Shown here piece after piece: positions 17,030 to 25,115 of a DNA stretch of 37,743 bases (position 1 is its first letter; each line of letters opens with the position of its first letter). Origin of the DNA: Acidimicrobiaceae bacterium (GTDB taxonomy: Bacteria > Actinomycetota > Acidimicrobiia > Acidimicrobiales > MedAcidi-G1); the NCBI GenBank assembly GCA_002687745.1, contig NZBE01000007.1:1-37743 (forward strand), given 5' to 3'. Below the pieces are notes generated by a model that worked only from the letters and a program-made list of their open reading frames with translations, did no database searches and was not told the origin of the DNA. The translations under genes were made by a program, and so were the position numbers.

Positions 17030-17479
17030 TCAAATCCCGCTCCCCCGGCGGAAGGCCTCGGCGACGGATCGGTCCAGTTCGTCGGCCATTCCCTCCCAGT
17101 CGGGTGCGTTCCAGATCTCGATCCAGTCGATGGCGCCGCACACGACCACGTCACGTTCGAGTGCAGCGAACTCCCTGAGCCTCGGGGGGACGATTATGCG
17201 CCCCTGGGGATCCAGCCTGACCTCCTCGGAGCGGGCTGCGAGGCCTCGTAGGACGGCGGGTTGCGTGTCACCTGAGCGGACCTCCTCTTCGAGGCGACGC
17301 ACCATGGATTCGAAGCGGTCCGCCGTCCAGAGGGCGACGCAGCCGGCCCATGGTGAGAGGTAGGCCGGTCCGTCGAAGTGGGTGCGGAACTTGGCTGGCA
17401 TGACAAGACGGCCCTTGTCGTCAAGGGTGTGATCGTGCGTGCCGACGAATGGCGTGGCCAGATCTCCCCTTCCCTCCAT
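17030..17479 (-). CDS. mraZ: Transcriptional regulator MraZ
   Basis: A 149-residue protein with two SpoVT/AbrB-like MraZ domains: FVGTHDHTLDDKGRLVMPAK near the N-terminus and EEVRLDPQGRIIVPPRLRE in the second half. MraZ forms ring-shaped oligomers that bind TGGG-type repeats upstream of its own operon and set dcw expression. It is the first gene of the cluster, and its upstream DNA contains such repeats. GGAG lies five bases before the ATG. The C-terminal tail (DRSVAEAFRRGSGI) is slightly longer than in E. coli. Confidence 0.96.
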   Translation of the reverse strand: MEGRGDLATPFVGTHDHTLDDKGRLVMPAKFRTHFDGPAYLSPWAGCVALWTADRFESMVRRLEEEVRSGDTQPAVLRGLAARSEEVRLDPQGRIIVPPRLREFAALERDVVVCGAIDWIEIWNAPDWEGMADELDRSVAEAFRRGSGI

Positions 17480-17484
17480 AACGC

Positions 17485-17540
17485 TCCACTTTATGGGGAT
17501 TTAACCCACATGGCAAGCCATGAAGCCCACTTTTCCCCAA
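17485..17540 (-). promoter_or_regulatory. mraZ promoter region with MraZ-box-like TGGG repeats
   Basis: On the minus strand TGGGG begins at 17539 and TGGG begins at 17529 (10 bp apart), with further TGG elements beginning at 17520, 17508 and 17488. Three carry the fuller form GTGG preceded by AAA or CAT. This resembles the 10-bp-spaced TGGG repeats bound by MraZ in E. coli. A candidate promoter TTGCCA (17516-17511), 17 bases, TAAAGT (17493-17488) overlaps the repeats, so MraZ binding would block it. Transcription would start about two bases before the ATG. A palindrome, CATGGC-AA-GCCATG (17509-17522), covers the -35. Confidence 0.55.
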
Positions 17541-17656
17541 CCGGGGGCGCCAACTGAGGGGAATCTGGCGGGAGCGACGGGCGCGGAGGGCCTACAAGGG
17601 GCAGACCAGCGAAAACAGGAGGTAGAGAAGTCGAGCCCGGCCGGGATGAAGGAACC
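17541..17656. other. Gap between the lipoate-ligase-like gene and the mraZ control region
   Basis: This 116-base stretch contains no open frame with family similarity. I see no hairpin followed by a T-run, so no terminator separates the upstream run of genes from the mraZ promoter. Confidence 0.4.
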
Positions 17657-18295
17657 TCAGGGAAGCCGACCCAGAAGGGCCCCGGCGAGCTCCCCCGCAT
17701 CGACTCCGAGGCCGACAGCTGCTCCCTGCAGATCGGCAGACGCGACCTCCTCGGGCTGGAGTCCGAACAACCGGACCATCTCACCAGGCCGCCACCGAAG
17801 AAGGGCAGCGCACTGGAAGCGGGCCCCACCCCTGTTGCGCCTCTGGCTGATCCCAACGACCTTCCGGCCTCCGACCAGAACCTCGCCGGGGCCAATCCCG
17901 GCAAAGCAGACCACCTCAGACCATCTGGTTGCGACCATCGGACCGTGGTGAACCGTCGCCTCGACATTCATCTCGACAAGCGCCGCACACCATGCACCTC
18001 CAAGCCAACCCACCGACCGGGAGATGTCATCGCACCAGAGCGGATCTCCACGCGGCAACAGGACATCAACCCACAGGACCTCACCGGGGCCCACCAGAAC
18101 GGCTCCTCCGCCGGACCTGCGCCGCACCATCGCCATTCCCTCAACCGCCGGCATCACCCTCTGGGCACTGCCAACCACCACGGCGACATCATCGACCTCA
18201 TGAATCAGCACACGCCGAGCATCGAACGAAGGCTCCGCACCATGCCTCTCGGCGATGCTCCCGGGCGGGCGCTCAACCACCCAGCCCGCTGGCAT
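17657..18295 (-). CDS. Lipoate-protein ligase-like (LplA/LipB/BirA fold) protein
   Basis: A 212-residue protein of the biotin/lipoate ligase fold. Key motifs are RRRSGGGAVLVGPGEVLWVD (lipoyl-AMP binding loop), PRGDPLW, and GRKVVGISQRRNRGG with the lysine expected to contact the acyl-adenylate. The family attaches or transfers lipoate or octanoate to 2-oxoacid dehydrogenase and glycine cleavage carrier domains. The substrate cannot be read from sequence, and the His-Gly usual after the QRR motif is replaced (ARFQCAALL), so activity is uncertain. ATG at 18295 overlaps the preceding stop in TGATG; a frame extending to 18334 would run into the previous gene. Confidence 0.75.
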   Translation of the reverse strand: MPAGWVVERPPGSIAERHGAEPSFDARRVLIHEVDDVAVVVGSAQRVMPAVEGMAMVRRRSGGGAVLVGPGEVLWVDVLLPRGDPLWCDDISRSVGWLGGAWCAALVEMNVEATVHHGPMVATRWSEVVCFAGIGPGEVLVGGRKVVGISQRRNRGGARFQCAALLRWRPGEMVRLFGLQPEEVASADLQGAAVGLGVDAGELAGALLGRLP

Positions 18296-18549
18296 CAGGC
18301 ACCCCGCTCCATCTCCCTGCACCACACCAGCCACACCAGCACATCTGCGACATCGGGTTCACGATCGGCGTCGCCGTGCTGGGTCAAGGCACGGAACCCC
18401 ATGTACGCAGCATCAGGAAGCGGCAGAAACGGGGCTCGACGCCACCAGCCTCGGGCGGCCAGCCGATGAGCCTGTCGGGCGACGACAGGCCACAGGCCCG
18501 GCCGACGCACGAGAGCGAGGATGAGCGCTGCCACCTTGCCGACGCTCAC
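18295..18549 (-). CDS. Small conserved-looking protein of unknown function
   Basis: I do not recognise a named family. The 84-residue product starts with a hydrophobic, basic segment (MSVGKVAALILALVRRPGLW). A Trp/Pro-rich core follows (GWWRRAPFLPLPDAAYMGF, then ALTQHGD), and an acidic-to-hydrophobic end (DVADVLVWLVWCREME). It has no clear transmembrane helix except perhaps residues 5-14. It is locked between a ROK kinase and the lipoate-ligase-like gene by overlaps at both ends (GTGA and TGATG), which argues strongly that it is translated. Patterning resembles small conserved hypothetical proteins of actinobacteria. Confidence 0.7.
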   Translation of the reverse strand: MSVGKVAALILALVRRPGLWPVVARQAHRLAARGWWRRAPFLPLPDAAYMGFRALTQHGDADREPDVADVLVWLVWCREMERGA

Positions 18550-19415
18550 GAGGAAAGCACAGCCTCACCCAACGACATCCAGCCCACCGCCGCTGCACCC
18601 ACGAGCGGGCCATCTACGCCGAGCCCCGCTGGAACGATCCTGGCTCCACGGGTGAAGCCCAGGCCGCAGTGCACACTCAATTCCTCCTGGGCAGCATCGA
18701 AGAACTCGTCGCCGAATCCGAGTGCCACCGACCCCGCCACCACCGCCAGAGGAAGGTCAAGGAGGTTCACGACCGACGCCACGGCCCTTCCCACCAGTTG
18801 ACCGGTTCTGCCGCGCACCTCCGCCGGGGCATCCTCGACGGGATAGCCGATCTGGCGGGCAATGGCTGGACCTGATGCCATTGCCTCAAGGCAACCACGG
18901 CTTCCGCATGCACACACAGGACCCTCCGGGTCGACGATAACATGGCCGATGTGACCGGCATTGCCGTCATCGCCGTCGAGGAGACCCCCATCCACGACCA
19001 GCCCCCCGCCGACGCCGGTAGAGACAACCATGGCCAGGAAGTTGCGGTACCCAACCGCTGCACCCCGCCACCCCTCACCCAGGGCCAGGGCCTTTGCATC
19101 GTTGTCTATCGCCACCGGAATCCCCAGAAGGTCAGCCAGACGTTCCCGGAGGGGAAAGTTGCGCCACTGCGGAATGTTCAGCGGCGAAACGGTCTCACCG
19201 CCGGCTGACATGGGTCCACCGCACCCGACACCACAGACTGCCAGTCCACCTTCGCCAGCGAACGGGAGGACAAGTTCGCTCAGATGGTCGAACAGGGCTT
19301 CAGCGTCAGCCCCTTCTGTAGGTGCCCGTCGGCGACTCAGGACCGCACCGGTCGAGTCAACCCGTGCGGTCTCCAACTTTGTGCCACCGATGTCGATGGC
19401 GAGGGCAACGGCCAC
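18546..19415 (-). CDS. ROK family sugar kinase (glucokinase-like)
   Basis: A 289-residue ROK protein. It shows the phosphate-1 motif IDIGGTKLETARVD, the DNDAKALALGE stretch with the catalytic Asp, the substrate-site GHIGHVIVDPEGPVCACGSRG, and the ROK zinc motif CACGSRGCLEAMASGPAIA. It lacks an N-terminal helix-turn-helix, so it is a kinase and not a ROK repressor. Glucose is the commonest actinobacterial substrate, but N-acetylmannosamine or fructose kinases look alike. AGGCGG lies six bases before the GTG start, and the gene begins 23 bases after the DUF3040 gene. Confidence 0.88.
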   Translation of the reverse strand: MAVALAIDIGGTKLETARVDSTGAVLSRRRAPTEGADAEALFDHLSELVLPFAGEGGLAVCGVGCGGPMSAGGETVSPLNIPQWRNFPLRERLADLLGIPVAIDNDAKALALGEGWRGAAVGYRNFLAMVVSTGVGGGLVVDGGLLDGDDGNAGHIGHVIVDPEGPVCACGSRGCLEAMASGPAIARQIGYPVEDAPAEVRGRTGQLVGRAVASVVNLLDLPLAVVAGSVALGFGDEFFDAAQEELSVHCGLGFTRGARIVPAGLGVDGPLVGAAAVGWMSLGEAVLSS

Positions 19416-19438
19416 GGACTACCGCCTACGCAGGTCTG

Positions 19439-19834
19439 TCAGAATCCGCCGGAACGGCGTTCTTCTCCGCGGCGAAAGCGTTCCCGCATGCGCTGGCGGC
19501 TGTCTCCAACCACTGCCCTCAGGGCTGCCCCGCGACCAGACTGCGCCGCCTGCTGCATTCCGGTCCTGCCCAGATGGCGTGCGTTGCGCTCAAGCGCCAG
19601 GGCTGACGCCAGCATCACCAGAAAGCCGAGAAACGACAAGAGGAAGGACGTCGAGAGGCCCGCGACCATGATGGTCACCCCGAGCAGAAAACCCAGGATC
19701 GACCACTTGAGGTGCCGGATCGACTGCGTGTACACCGTTGTCTGTGAGACCTCACGCACCAGGCTGGGGTCGGTCTCGTAGAGCTGTTCCTCGATCTCGT
19801 TGAGGATCCGCTCCTCTTCGTCGGACAACGGCAC
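19439..19834 (-). CDS. DUF3040 domain membrane protein
   Basis: A 131-residue protein of the actinobacterial DUF3040 family. The conserved N-terminal motif PLSDEEERILNEIEEQLYE is followed by two adjacent hydrophobic helices (about residues 43-80) and a basic Arg/Gln-rich C-terminal tail. Function is unknown; members often lie near mraZ and the dcw cluster in actinobacteria, as here. I chose GTG at 19834, which has AGGTGA seven bases upstream and makes the protein begin at the family's first residues. The frame open to 19930 adds 32 residues without family similarity. Confidence 0.85.
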   Translation of the reverse strand: MPLSDEEERILNEIEEQLYETDPSLVREVSQTTVYTQSIRHLKWSILGFLLGVTIMVAGLSTSFLLSFLGFLVMLASALALERNARHLGRTGMQQAAQSGRGAALRAVVGDSRQRMRERFRRGEERRSGGF

Positions 19835-19951
19835 CGGATTCTCACCTCTCCTCACCAGTTCTGCGGCCCGTCGCCGGACCGGTTCTTCAGCCCTCAAGCA
19901 TCGCACAGCCACAGCCACGCAACAACGCACACGGGCATTTACGGCGACCTC

Positions 19952-21229
19952 TCACGAATCCGGACCCCAGCGAGGTCGCTCCGTCGGATCCTGCGGTCTC
20001 CGGCCTGAACCAGCTGCCTGGCTGCCGATTGCCCTGTGGCCGAACCGCTGCCTGATCCGGTCGACCACTCCTTCAGCCTCACGCCACCTCGACAGGCGAT
20101 CCCCGCGTTCCTCCCCCACGCAACCGGAGCCAGGCATCTCATCGAGGCGGAGTTGACGCACCGATCCCTCGCGCAGGCCACTCAACGACACCCCGAGGAG
20201 CCTCACCCCGGGGCTCGGATCGATCTTCTCCAACATGACGCCTGCCACCTCGGCAATCTCGGCACTGCTGTCGGTCGCGTCGGCGAGGGTCGACGCACGG
20301 GTGACCGTTGTGAAGTCGCCAAACCGGACCTTGATACTCACCGTTCTGGCCGTCACCCCGGCTGCACGCGCTCTTCCTGCGACGGAGTCCGCCATGCCGG
20401 CCAGCTCATGAATGAGGGATTCAGGATCCAGCAGGTCCACCGGGAAGGTCTCCTCGTGGCCGATGGACTTGACTGGCTGACCGGGTTCTACCGACCGGTC
20501 GTCCATTCCTCTGGCGAGGCGCCAGAGTTGCCTTCCGACGGCGTCACCCAGGAGTGAGACAAGGGTTGCCTCGGGCACGACGGCAAGGTCTCCGACAGTT
20601 GTTACCCCCAGCCGCCGCAGGCGCTCCATGGTTCGTGGTCCAACCCCCCACACGGCCTCGGCTGGTAGCGGCGCCAGGAAGGCCTCGACCGCAGATGGTG
20701 GAACCACGCAGACACCTGATCCCTCACTGGAACCCGATTCCGACACCCGCGGCTTGGCCTGTCCGCTTGCCAGCTTGGCCAGGAACTTGTTTGGCGCCAC
20801 CCCCACTGAACAGGCAAGGCCCTCCTCCACGGACACCAGGCGACGGATCTCCGAGGCAATCTCACCCGGGTCTCCGACACTCCGTTCCGCCCCCCCGACA
20901 TCCAGGAAGGCCTCGTCCAGCGACAGGGGCTCCACAAGCGGTGTGAACCGATCGAAGATCGCCATCACCCGCCGGCTCACCTCGCGGTAGTGGGCGTGGT
21001 CACCGGGGAGGAACACGAGATCCGGGCAGAGGCTCCGAGCCCTCAGAGACGGCATCGCCGAACGGATTCCGAACACCCGTGCCTCATACGAGGCGGCAGC
21101 AACCACCCCCCTCTCACCACTTCCACCGACGACGACAGGTTTGCCGCGCAGGTCAGGGTTTCGCACCACCTCCACGGATGCGAAGAAGGCATCCATGTCA
21201 ACGTGCAGTATCGGGGTGGCCGGTCTCAT
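19952..21229 (-). CDS. dinB: DNA polymerase IV (Y family, DinB)
   Basis: A 425-residue Y-family translesion polymerase. It shows the metal site HVDMDAFFASVE near the N-terminus, VVAAASYEARVFGIRSAMP, the second catalytic motif LSLDEAFLDVGG, SVGVAPNKFLAKLASGQAKP, the helix-hairpin-helix VWGVGPRTMERLRRLGV, and the little-finger KSIGHEETFP. The stretch QLRLDEM near the end may be a sliding-clamp motif. ATG at 21229 overlaps the Nudix stop in ATGA; the frame open to 21340 lies inside the Nudix gene. No LexA/SOS box was recognised upstream. Confidence 0.95.
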   Translation of the reverse strand: MRPATPILHVDMDAFFASVEVVRNPDLRGKPVVVGGSGERGVVAAASYEARVFGIRSAMPSLRARSLCPDLVFLPGDHAHYREVSRRVMAIFDRFTPLVEPLSLDEAFLDVGGAERSVGDPGEIASEIRRLVSVEEGLACSVGVAPNKFLAKLASGQAKPRVSESGSSEGSGVCVVPPSAVEAFLAPLPAEAVWGVGPRTMERLRRLGVTTVGDLAVVPEATLVSLLGDAVGRQLWRLARGMDDRSVEPGQPVKSIGHEETFPVDLLDPESLIHELAGMADSVAGRARAAGVTARTVSIKVRFGDFTTVTRASTLADATDSSAEIAEVAGVMLEKIDPSPGVRLLGVSLSGLREGSVRQLRLDEMPGSGCVGEERGDRLSRWREAEGVVDRIRQRFGHRAIGSQAAGSGRRPQDPTERPRWGPDS

Positions 21230-21741
21230 CTCCGCTCGACTGTCATTTCCCCCGGCCTGGCTCCGGTAGCCAGGTACTCGAACCGGGTCCCGGGTTCGAC
21301 CGCCCCTCCGAGCCAGGCCCCGACAGGCTCCCTCACCCACACAGGGGCTGAGACCAGAAGGGCGCTACTCTCGTCAGGATCAGCGAAGCGGCCCTCCTCG
21401 ACGATGCCGTCCGGGTCCTCGAAGAGCATCGACCCGTGCCACGACTGCGCCATGAAGACCTCCACTCCGAGCCGCGTGCAGCGGTCTGGAAACTCGACGG
21501 ACACCTCATAGACACTGGAGGTCCATGACTCGACAATGAGGCCGGTCTCCTCGCGAACTTCGCGGGCCAGCGCCTCGGTGCTCGTCTCGCCAGGGTCGAC
21601 AACACCTCCCGGCGGAGTCCACTCCAACTCTCCACCCCGCCTGCGATTGGCAACCAGCAGGAGCAGACCACCCTGTTCGATGAGAGCGCCGGCTACCCGC
21701 CACTCACGCCACCCGTGTTCCTCCAGACCGGCCATTGACAC
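21226..21741 (-). CDS. Nudix hydrolase
   Basis: A 171-residue Nudix protein with an intact Nudix box, GVVDPGETSTEALA followed by REVREETGL, which binds metal and cleaves a nucleoside-diphosphate-linked substrate. The beginning (WREWRVAGALIEQGGLLLLV) and WTPPGG are typical of the MutT-like group. The substrate cannot be assigned. Overlap with dinB by four bases hints at a shared role in nucleotide-pool or DNA damage defence, though this is inference. The start could be GTG 21741 or ATG 21735. Confidence 0.88.
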   Translation of the reverse strand: MSMAGLEEHGWREWRVAGALIEQGGLLLLVANRRRGGELEWTPPGGVVDPGETSTEALAREVREETGLIVESWTSSVYEVSVEFPDRCTRLGVEVFMAQSWHGSMLFEDPDGIVEEGRFADPDESSALLVSAPVWVREPVGAWLGGAVEPGTRFEYLATGARPGEMTVERR

Positions 21742-21776
21742 ATTCTGCCACCCTCACCGCTGATCGCAGAGGGCGG

Positions 21777-21782
21777 TAGCCT
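21777..21782 (+). promoter_or_regulatory. Candidate -10 element (TAGCCT) before the membrane protein gene
   Basis: TAGCCT ends eight bases before the GTG at 21791, which has no Shine-Dalgarno sequence, so transcription probably begins at or next to the start codon. The 49-base gap is shared with the divergent Nudix gene. No convincing -35 is visible. Confidence 0.4.
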
Positions 21783-21790
21783 CACCCCTC

Positions 21791-22099
21791 GTGACAGACA
21801 CCGACCCGGTTGCGGACGCCCCCGGCCTGCAGTCAGCCGCCCCGTCGCTGGTGGCCCGACTCCTGGCGTTCACCGCCGTGCTGACAGGTGGCGCATCAGG
21901 AGGCCTCGTCGGGTATGCGGTCACCGACCTCCAGTGTGAATCCGGCTGCACCAACCTGGCTGGATCAATGGCAGTACTCGGTGCCGCCCTTGCGGCAGTC
22001 GGGGTCGGGATCGTGGTGGCGCTGACGCTGCGGGCGATGGCCGAGTGGAACGCTGGACAGGTCCAACAGGCCGCCCGTGACCACCACCCGGTCAACTGA
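21791..22099 (+). CDS. Small two-helix membrane protein of unknown function
   Basis: A 102-residue protein I do not recognise. Two hydrophobic helices (about residues 22-45 and 58-82) flank a short loop with two cysteines (LQCESGCTN) that would lie outside the membrane and could form a disulphide. The tail is polar (EWNAGQVQQAARDHHPVN). The start is GTG. It is followed after six bases by the inositol-monophosphatase-family gene, so the two are probably cotranscribed. Confidence 0.7.
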   Translation: MTDTDPVADAPGLQSAAPSLVARLLAFTAVLTGGASGGLVGYAVTDLQCESGCTNLAGSMAVLGAALAAVGVGIVVALTLRAMAEWNAGQVQQAARDHHPVN

Positions 22100-22105
22100 G
22101 AAACC

Positions 22106-22897
22106 GTGCCCGACCTCCTGTCACTTCGGGCTCTGGCTCTCCGGACCGCACGCTCGGTCGCTCCTGAACTCGCCAGGCGGGCCGGCGGGTCGCTCAACAC
22201 GAAGACGAAGAGTTCAACAACCGACCTGGTCACCGATGCCGACCTCTGGTCTGAGAACCGAATTGCCGAGTTGCTCCACGACGCCCGTCCAGACGATGCC
22301 ATCCAGTGCGAGGAGGGAACCGCCGTCACGGGAACCACCGGGGTCAGGTGGGTGGTGGACCCAATCGACGGCACGACCAATTTCGTGTACGGCCACCCGG
22401 GCTTCTCGGTGTCAATCGGTGCCGAGTTGGATGGCGAACCCGCGGTAGGTGTCATTGTCGACCCACTCCTGGGTGACGAGTTCGCCGCAGCACTGGGACA
22501 CGGTGCGACACGCAACGGAACGCCCATCACGGTGAGCCGCACCACCGTTCTCTCAGAGGCACTCATCGCAACCGGCTTTGGCTACCAACCCGACCGACGC
22601 CGTCGCCAGGCGGAGGGGCTTGTCGACATCCTCCCCCGGGTACGTGACATCCGAAGGATGGGTGGGGCGGCGCTCGACCTTGCCTCAGTTGCCTGCGGGC
22701 GGGTCGACGCCTTCTTCGAGAGGGGCCTGGCGCCGTGGGACATCGCTGCCGGAGTCGTGATCGTGAGCGAGGCCGGAGGCCGTGTATGCGACCTTTCAGA
22801 GGGAAGTCCCACCGGAGACCTCGTGGTCGCCGCCCCAGAGGGAATCCTGGCCGAGTTGCTTTCCCTGCTGCGGAGCAGCGGTGCGGACCGGACCTGA
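22106..22897 (+). CDS. Inositol-monophosphatase family enzyme
   Basis: A 263-residue magnesium-dependent phosphatase of the FIG/IMPase superfamily. It has the acidic metal site (a Glu in CEEGTAVTG), the signature WVVDPIDGTTNFVYGHP, and the second metal motif APWDIAAGVVIVSEAGG. Actinobacterial members dephosphorylate inositol 1-phosphate for phosphatidylinositol synthesis, or histidinol phosphate, or fructose 1,6-bisphosphate; sequence alone does not decide. A PimB-like glycosyltransferase elsewhere in the window would fit inositol lipid synthesis. The start is GTG, six bases after the preceding gene. Confidence 0.9.
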   Translation: MPDLLSLRALALRTARSVAPELARRAGGSLNTKTKSSTTDLVTDADLWSENRIAELLHDARPDDAIQCEEGTAVTGTTGVRWVVDPIDGTTNFVYGHPGFSVSIGAELDGEPAVGVIVDPLLGDEFAAALGHGATRNGTPITVSRTTVLSEALIATGFGYQPDRRRRQAEGLVDILPRVRDIRRMGGAALDLASVACGRVDAFFERGLAPWDIAAGVVIVSEAGGRVCDLSEGSPTGDLVVAAPEGILAELLSLLRSSGADRT

Positions 22898-22933
22898 ATC
22901 CACCCACTACGGGCGTAGAGGCGCGACGACTCC

Positions 22934-22939
22934 TAGGAT
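22934..22939 (+). promoter_or_regulatory. Weak candidate -10 element (TAGGAT) for the two-component operon
   Basis: TAGGAT lies 41 bases before the ATG at 22981 in the 83-base gap after the phosphatase gene. No -35 is recognisable. A GGAGCG 15 bases from the ATG is too far to be a strong ribosome site, so the way this gene is started remains unclear. Confidence 0.25.
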
Positions 22940-22980
22940 CAGGTAGAGCAACAGCGGACCCGGAGCGTTATTCGCAACTT

Positions 22981-23661
22981 ATGGGCAAGAACATCCTCAT
23001 CGTCGAAGACGACGAACGAATCCGCACGGCTGTCCGACTGGTCCTCGAGGAGGAGGGATACGCCGTCGTCGAGACCGAGAGCGGCGAGGCCGCCCTTGAG
23101 GTGTTTACACCGTCGCCGAGCGACGTGGTCCTGATCGACATAATGCTCCCCGGAATAGACGGCTTTGAGGTCTGTCGCCGGATCCGGCGGCTGAGCGAAG
23201 TGCCGATCATCATGGTCACAGCACGTGACGACAGCCATGACGTCGTCGCCGGGCTGGAGGCGGGAGCCGACGACTACCTGAGCAAGCCGTTCGACCCCAA
23301 GGTTCTGTCGGCCCGAATCAGGGCACTGCTGCGCAGGTCCCGCCTATCCGAGACAGCGCACCCCCACCTGGTCATCGATCAGCTGGAACTGCTCGCCGAC
23401 GAGGGCACGGTGCGGGTATCTGGACACCAGGTGCACCTGACACACACCGAGTTTCGCCTTCTGGTCGAGTTGGCATCCAACCCGAACAGGGTCTTCAGCA
23501 GAGAAGAGCTCCTCGAAGCTGTCTGGGACTACGGATACCTGGGAGACGGCCGCCTGGTCGACGTCCATGTAAGACGGCTTCGCACCAAGATCGAGCCGGA
23601 CCCCGCCAACCCTCGCTACGTGATCACGGTGCGGGGCATGGGTTACAAGCTGCAGACCTGA
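22981..23661 (+). CDS. mtrA: OmpR-family response regulator (MtrA-like)
   Basis: A 226-residue regulator. The receiver domain has the acidic pocket ILIVEDDERIR, phosphoacceptor D53 in LIDIMLPGIDGFE, VTARDD and the lysine of LSKPFDP. The C-terminal winged helix ends in VDVHVRRLRTKIEPDPANPR and TVRGMGYKLQ. The following genes, a histidine kinase and a GerMN lipoprotein, reproduce the actinobacterial mtrA-mtrB-lpqB operon, in which MtrA controls cell wall hydrolases and division. The start ATG at 22981 fits the receiver domain; the frame open to 22735 lies in the phosphatase gene. Confidence 0.88.
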   Translation: MGKNILIVEDDERIRTAVRLVLEEEGYAVVETESGEAALEVFTPSPSDVVLIDIMLPGIDGFEVCRRIRRLSEVPIIMVTARDDSHDVVAGLEAGADDYLSKPFDPKVLSARIRALLRRSRLSETAHPHLVIDQLELLADEGTVRVSGHQVHLTHTEFRLLVELASNPNRVFSREELLEAVWDYGYLGDGRLVDVHVRRLRTKIEPDPANPRYVITVRGMGYKLQT

Positions 23662-25115
23662 TGGCCGGGGAAGCCGGGACAGGCGACCAGACCTCGGAGA
23701 TCTCGGTTCCCGTTCCCGACCATGAGGATCCCCGCCCGGCACCCCTCGGTCTCCGGGCCAGAATCTCGCTTTCCTTCGCCGTCGGAGGCCTTCTGGTGTC
23801 GGTCGTGCTGGCTGGGGCGACCCTGGTTCTCACCCGCAGACAGCTCATCGACAGCAGGGAGAACGCTGCGGCAGCTGTGGCGGTGAGCAACGCCACACGT
23901 CTCAGCAACCAGCTGACCCATGATGCCACCATCGAGGACCTTCCTGCCATTGCAGATTCGCTCACCAAGATCGAGGGGATCCAGCGCCTGATCCGGCTCG
24001 GCGATTCATGGCTACCTACACCTGAACTGGACAGTGAGGACCTGCCTCCGCTGCTCCTCGACCAGTTGGCGCAGCGAGAGGCAGGCCAACAGCGCTCCTC
24101 CCTCTCGGGTCAGACGCACCTGGTGGTGGGCATACCCCTGACCGCATTCGACGCCGACTACTTTGCGGTGGTAGACCTCGCCGACGTCGAGGACACCCTG
24201 GGGAACCTCCAGATCGTCCTGTTCGGGGCCAGCATCTTCGCAACCCTCATCGCCGCCGTCTTCGGTGCCTGGGTCAGCCAGAGGACCCTCCGTCCCCTGA
24301 GGAGGGTCCGAAATGCCGCCGAGGCAATCGCCGGTGGCCGCCTGGACACGAGGCTCGAACCCCAGTCCGACCCCGACCTCGACCGCCTCGCAGACTCGTT
24401 CAACGAAATGGCGAGGGCGCTCGAGGAACGGATCCTCCGTGATGCCCGCTTTGCCTCTGATGTGAGCCACGAGTTGCGTAGTCCGCTGACCACGCTCAGG
24501 GCCAGCGTGGGCGTGCTCGAGGCACGTCGCGAGGAACTGTCGGACCGCTCCCAGACAGCTCTGACCCTGCTGTCTGACGACCTTGAGAGGTTCACCCGGC
24601 TGGTCGTCGACCTGTTGGAGATCTCGGGGTACGACGCCGGCGCAGCGGCTCTCGACCTCTCAGAGGTGCAGGTGTTCCAGTTCCTCAGCGCAACCACCAG
24701 CGGGGCCGGACCCATCCCACTGCACATGCCGCCCGGCTCGGAGAACCTGATGATCCGGGCCGACAAGCGGCGTCTGGCAAGGCTGATCTCCAACATCTTG
24801 AACAACGCCGACCGGTACGGCGGAGGTGCCACGTCAGTCGTCGTCGAGAACGACGGAACAAACCTCAGGATCGCCATCGAAGACGGCGGACCAGGCATCC
24901 CAGAAGCGGAACGGGCTGCAATATTCGAACGCTTCTCCCGTGGATCTGCCGGTGGCCGTCGTGGCGGAGACAGCGGTACCGGGTTGGGCCTCAGCCTGGT
25001 TATCGAAGATGCCAGGCTCCACAACGGAAGGGTCTGGGTTGAGGAGCGCCCGGACGGTCTGGCGGGCGCGCGTTTTGTGATCGAACTACCAGTCGACACG
25101 GAGGATGGGCAGTGA
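23661..25115 (+). CDS. mtrB: Sensor histidine kinase (MtrB-like)
   Basis: A 484-residue membrane kinase. It has transmembrane helices at about 33-57 and 184-205 with an extracytoplasmic sensor between them, then a HAMP linker (about 206-260). The H-box is FASDVSHELRSPLTTLRA with H270, followed by the N-box ISNILNNADRYGGG, the G1 box EDGGPGIPEAERAAIFERF and the G2 box GTGLGLSLV. It overlaps the response regulator in TGATG and the lipoprotein gene in GTGA, so the three form one operon. The sensor region is about 125 residues, of ordinary size. Confidence 0.88.
   Translation: MAGEAGTGDQTSEISVPVPDHEDPRPAPLGLRARISLSFAVGGLLVSVVLAGATLVLTRRQLIDSRENAAAAVAVSNATRLSNQLTHDATIEDLPAIADSLTKIEGIQRLIRLGDSWLPTPELDSEDLPPLLLDQLAQREAGQQRSSLSGQTHLVVGIPLTAFDADYFAVVDLADVEDTLGNLQIVLFGASIFATLIAAVFGAWVSQRTLRPLRRVRNAAEAIAGGRLDTRLEPQSDPDLDRLADSFNEMARALEERILRDARFASDVSHELRSPLTTLRASVGVLEARREELSDRSQTALTLLSDDLERFTRLVVDLLEISGYDAGAAALDLSEVQVFQFLSATTSGAGPIPLHMPPGSENLMIRADKRRLARLISNILNNADRYGGGATSVVVENDGTNLRIAIEDGGPGIPEAERAAIFERFSRGSAGGRRGGDSGTGLGLSLVIEDARLHNGRVWVEERPDGLAGARFVIELPVDTEDGQ

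Noticed and set aside
17491-17967. A 158-codon open frame on the minus strand overlapping the lipoate-ligase-like gene
   Set aside because: Different frame of the same strand, Pro/Ser-rich with no pattern, and it would run through the mraZ control region.
21754-22566. A 270-codon open frame on the minus strand opposite the phosphatase gene
   Set aside because: Ser/Thr/Ala-rich shadow; the plus strand has both inositol-monophosphatase signatures.
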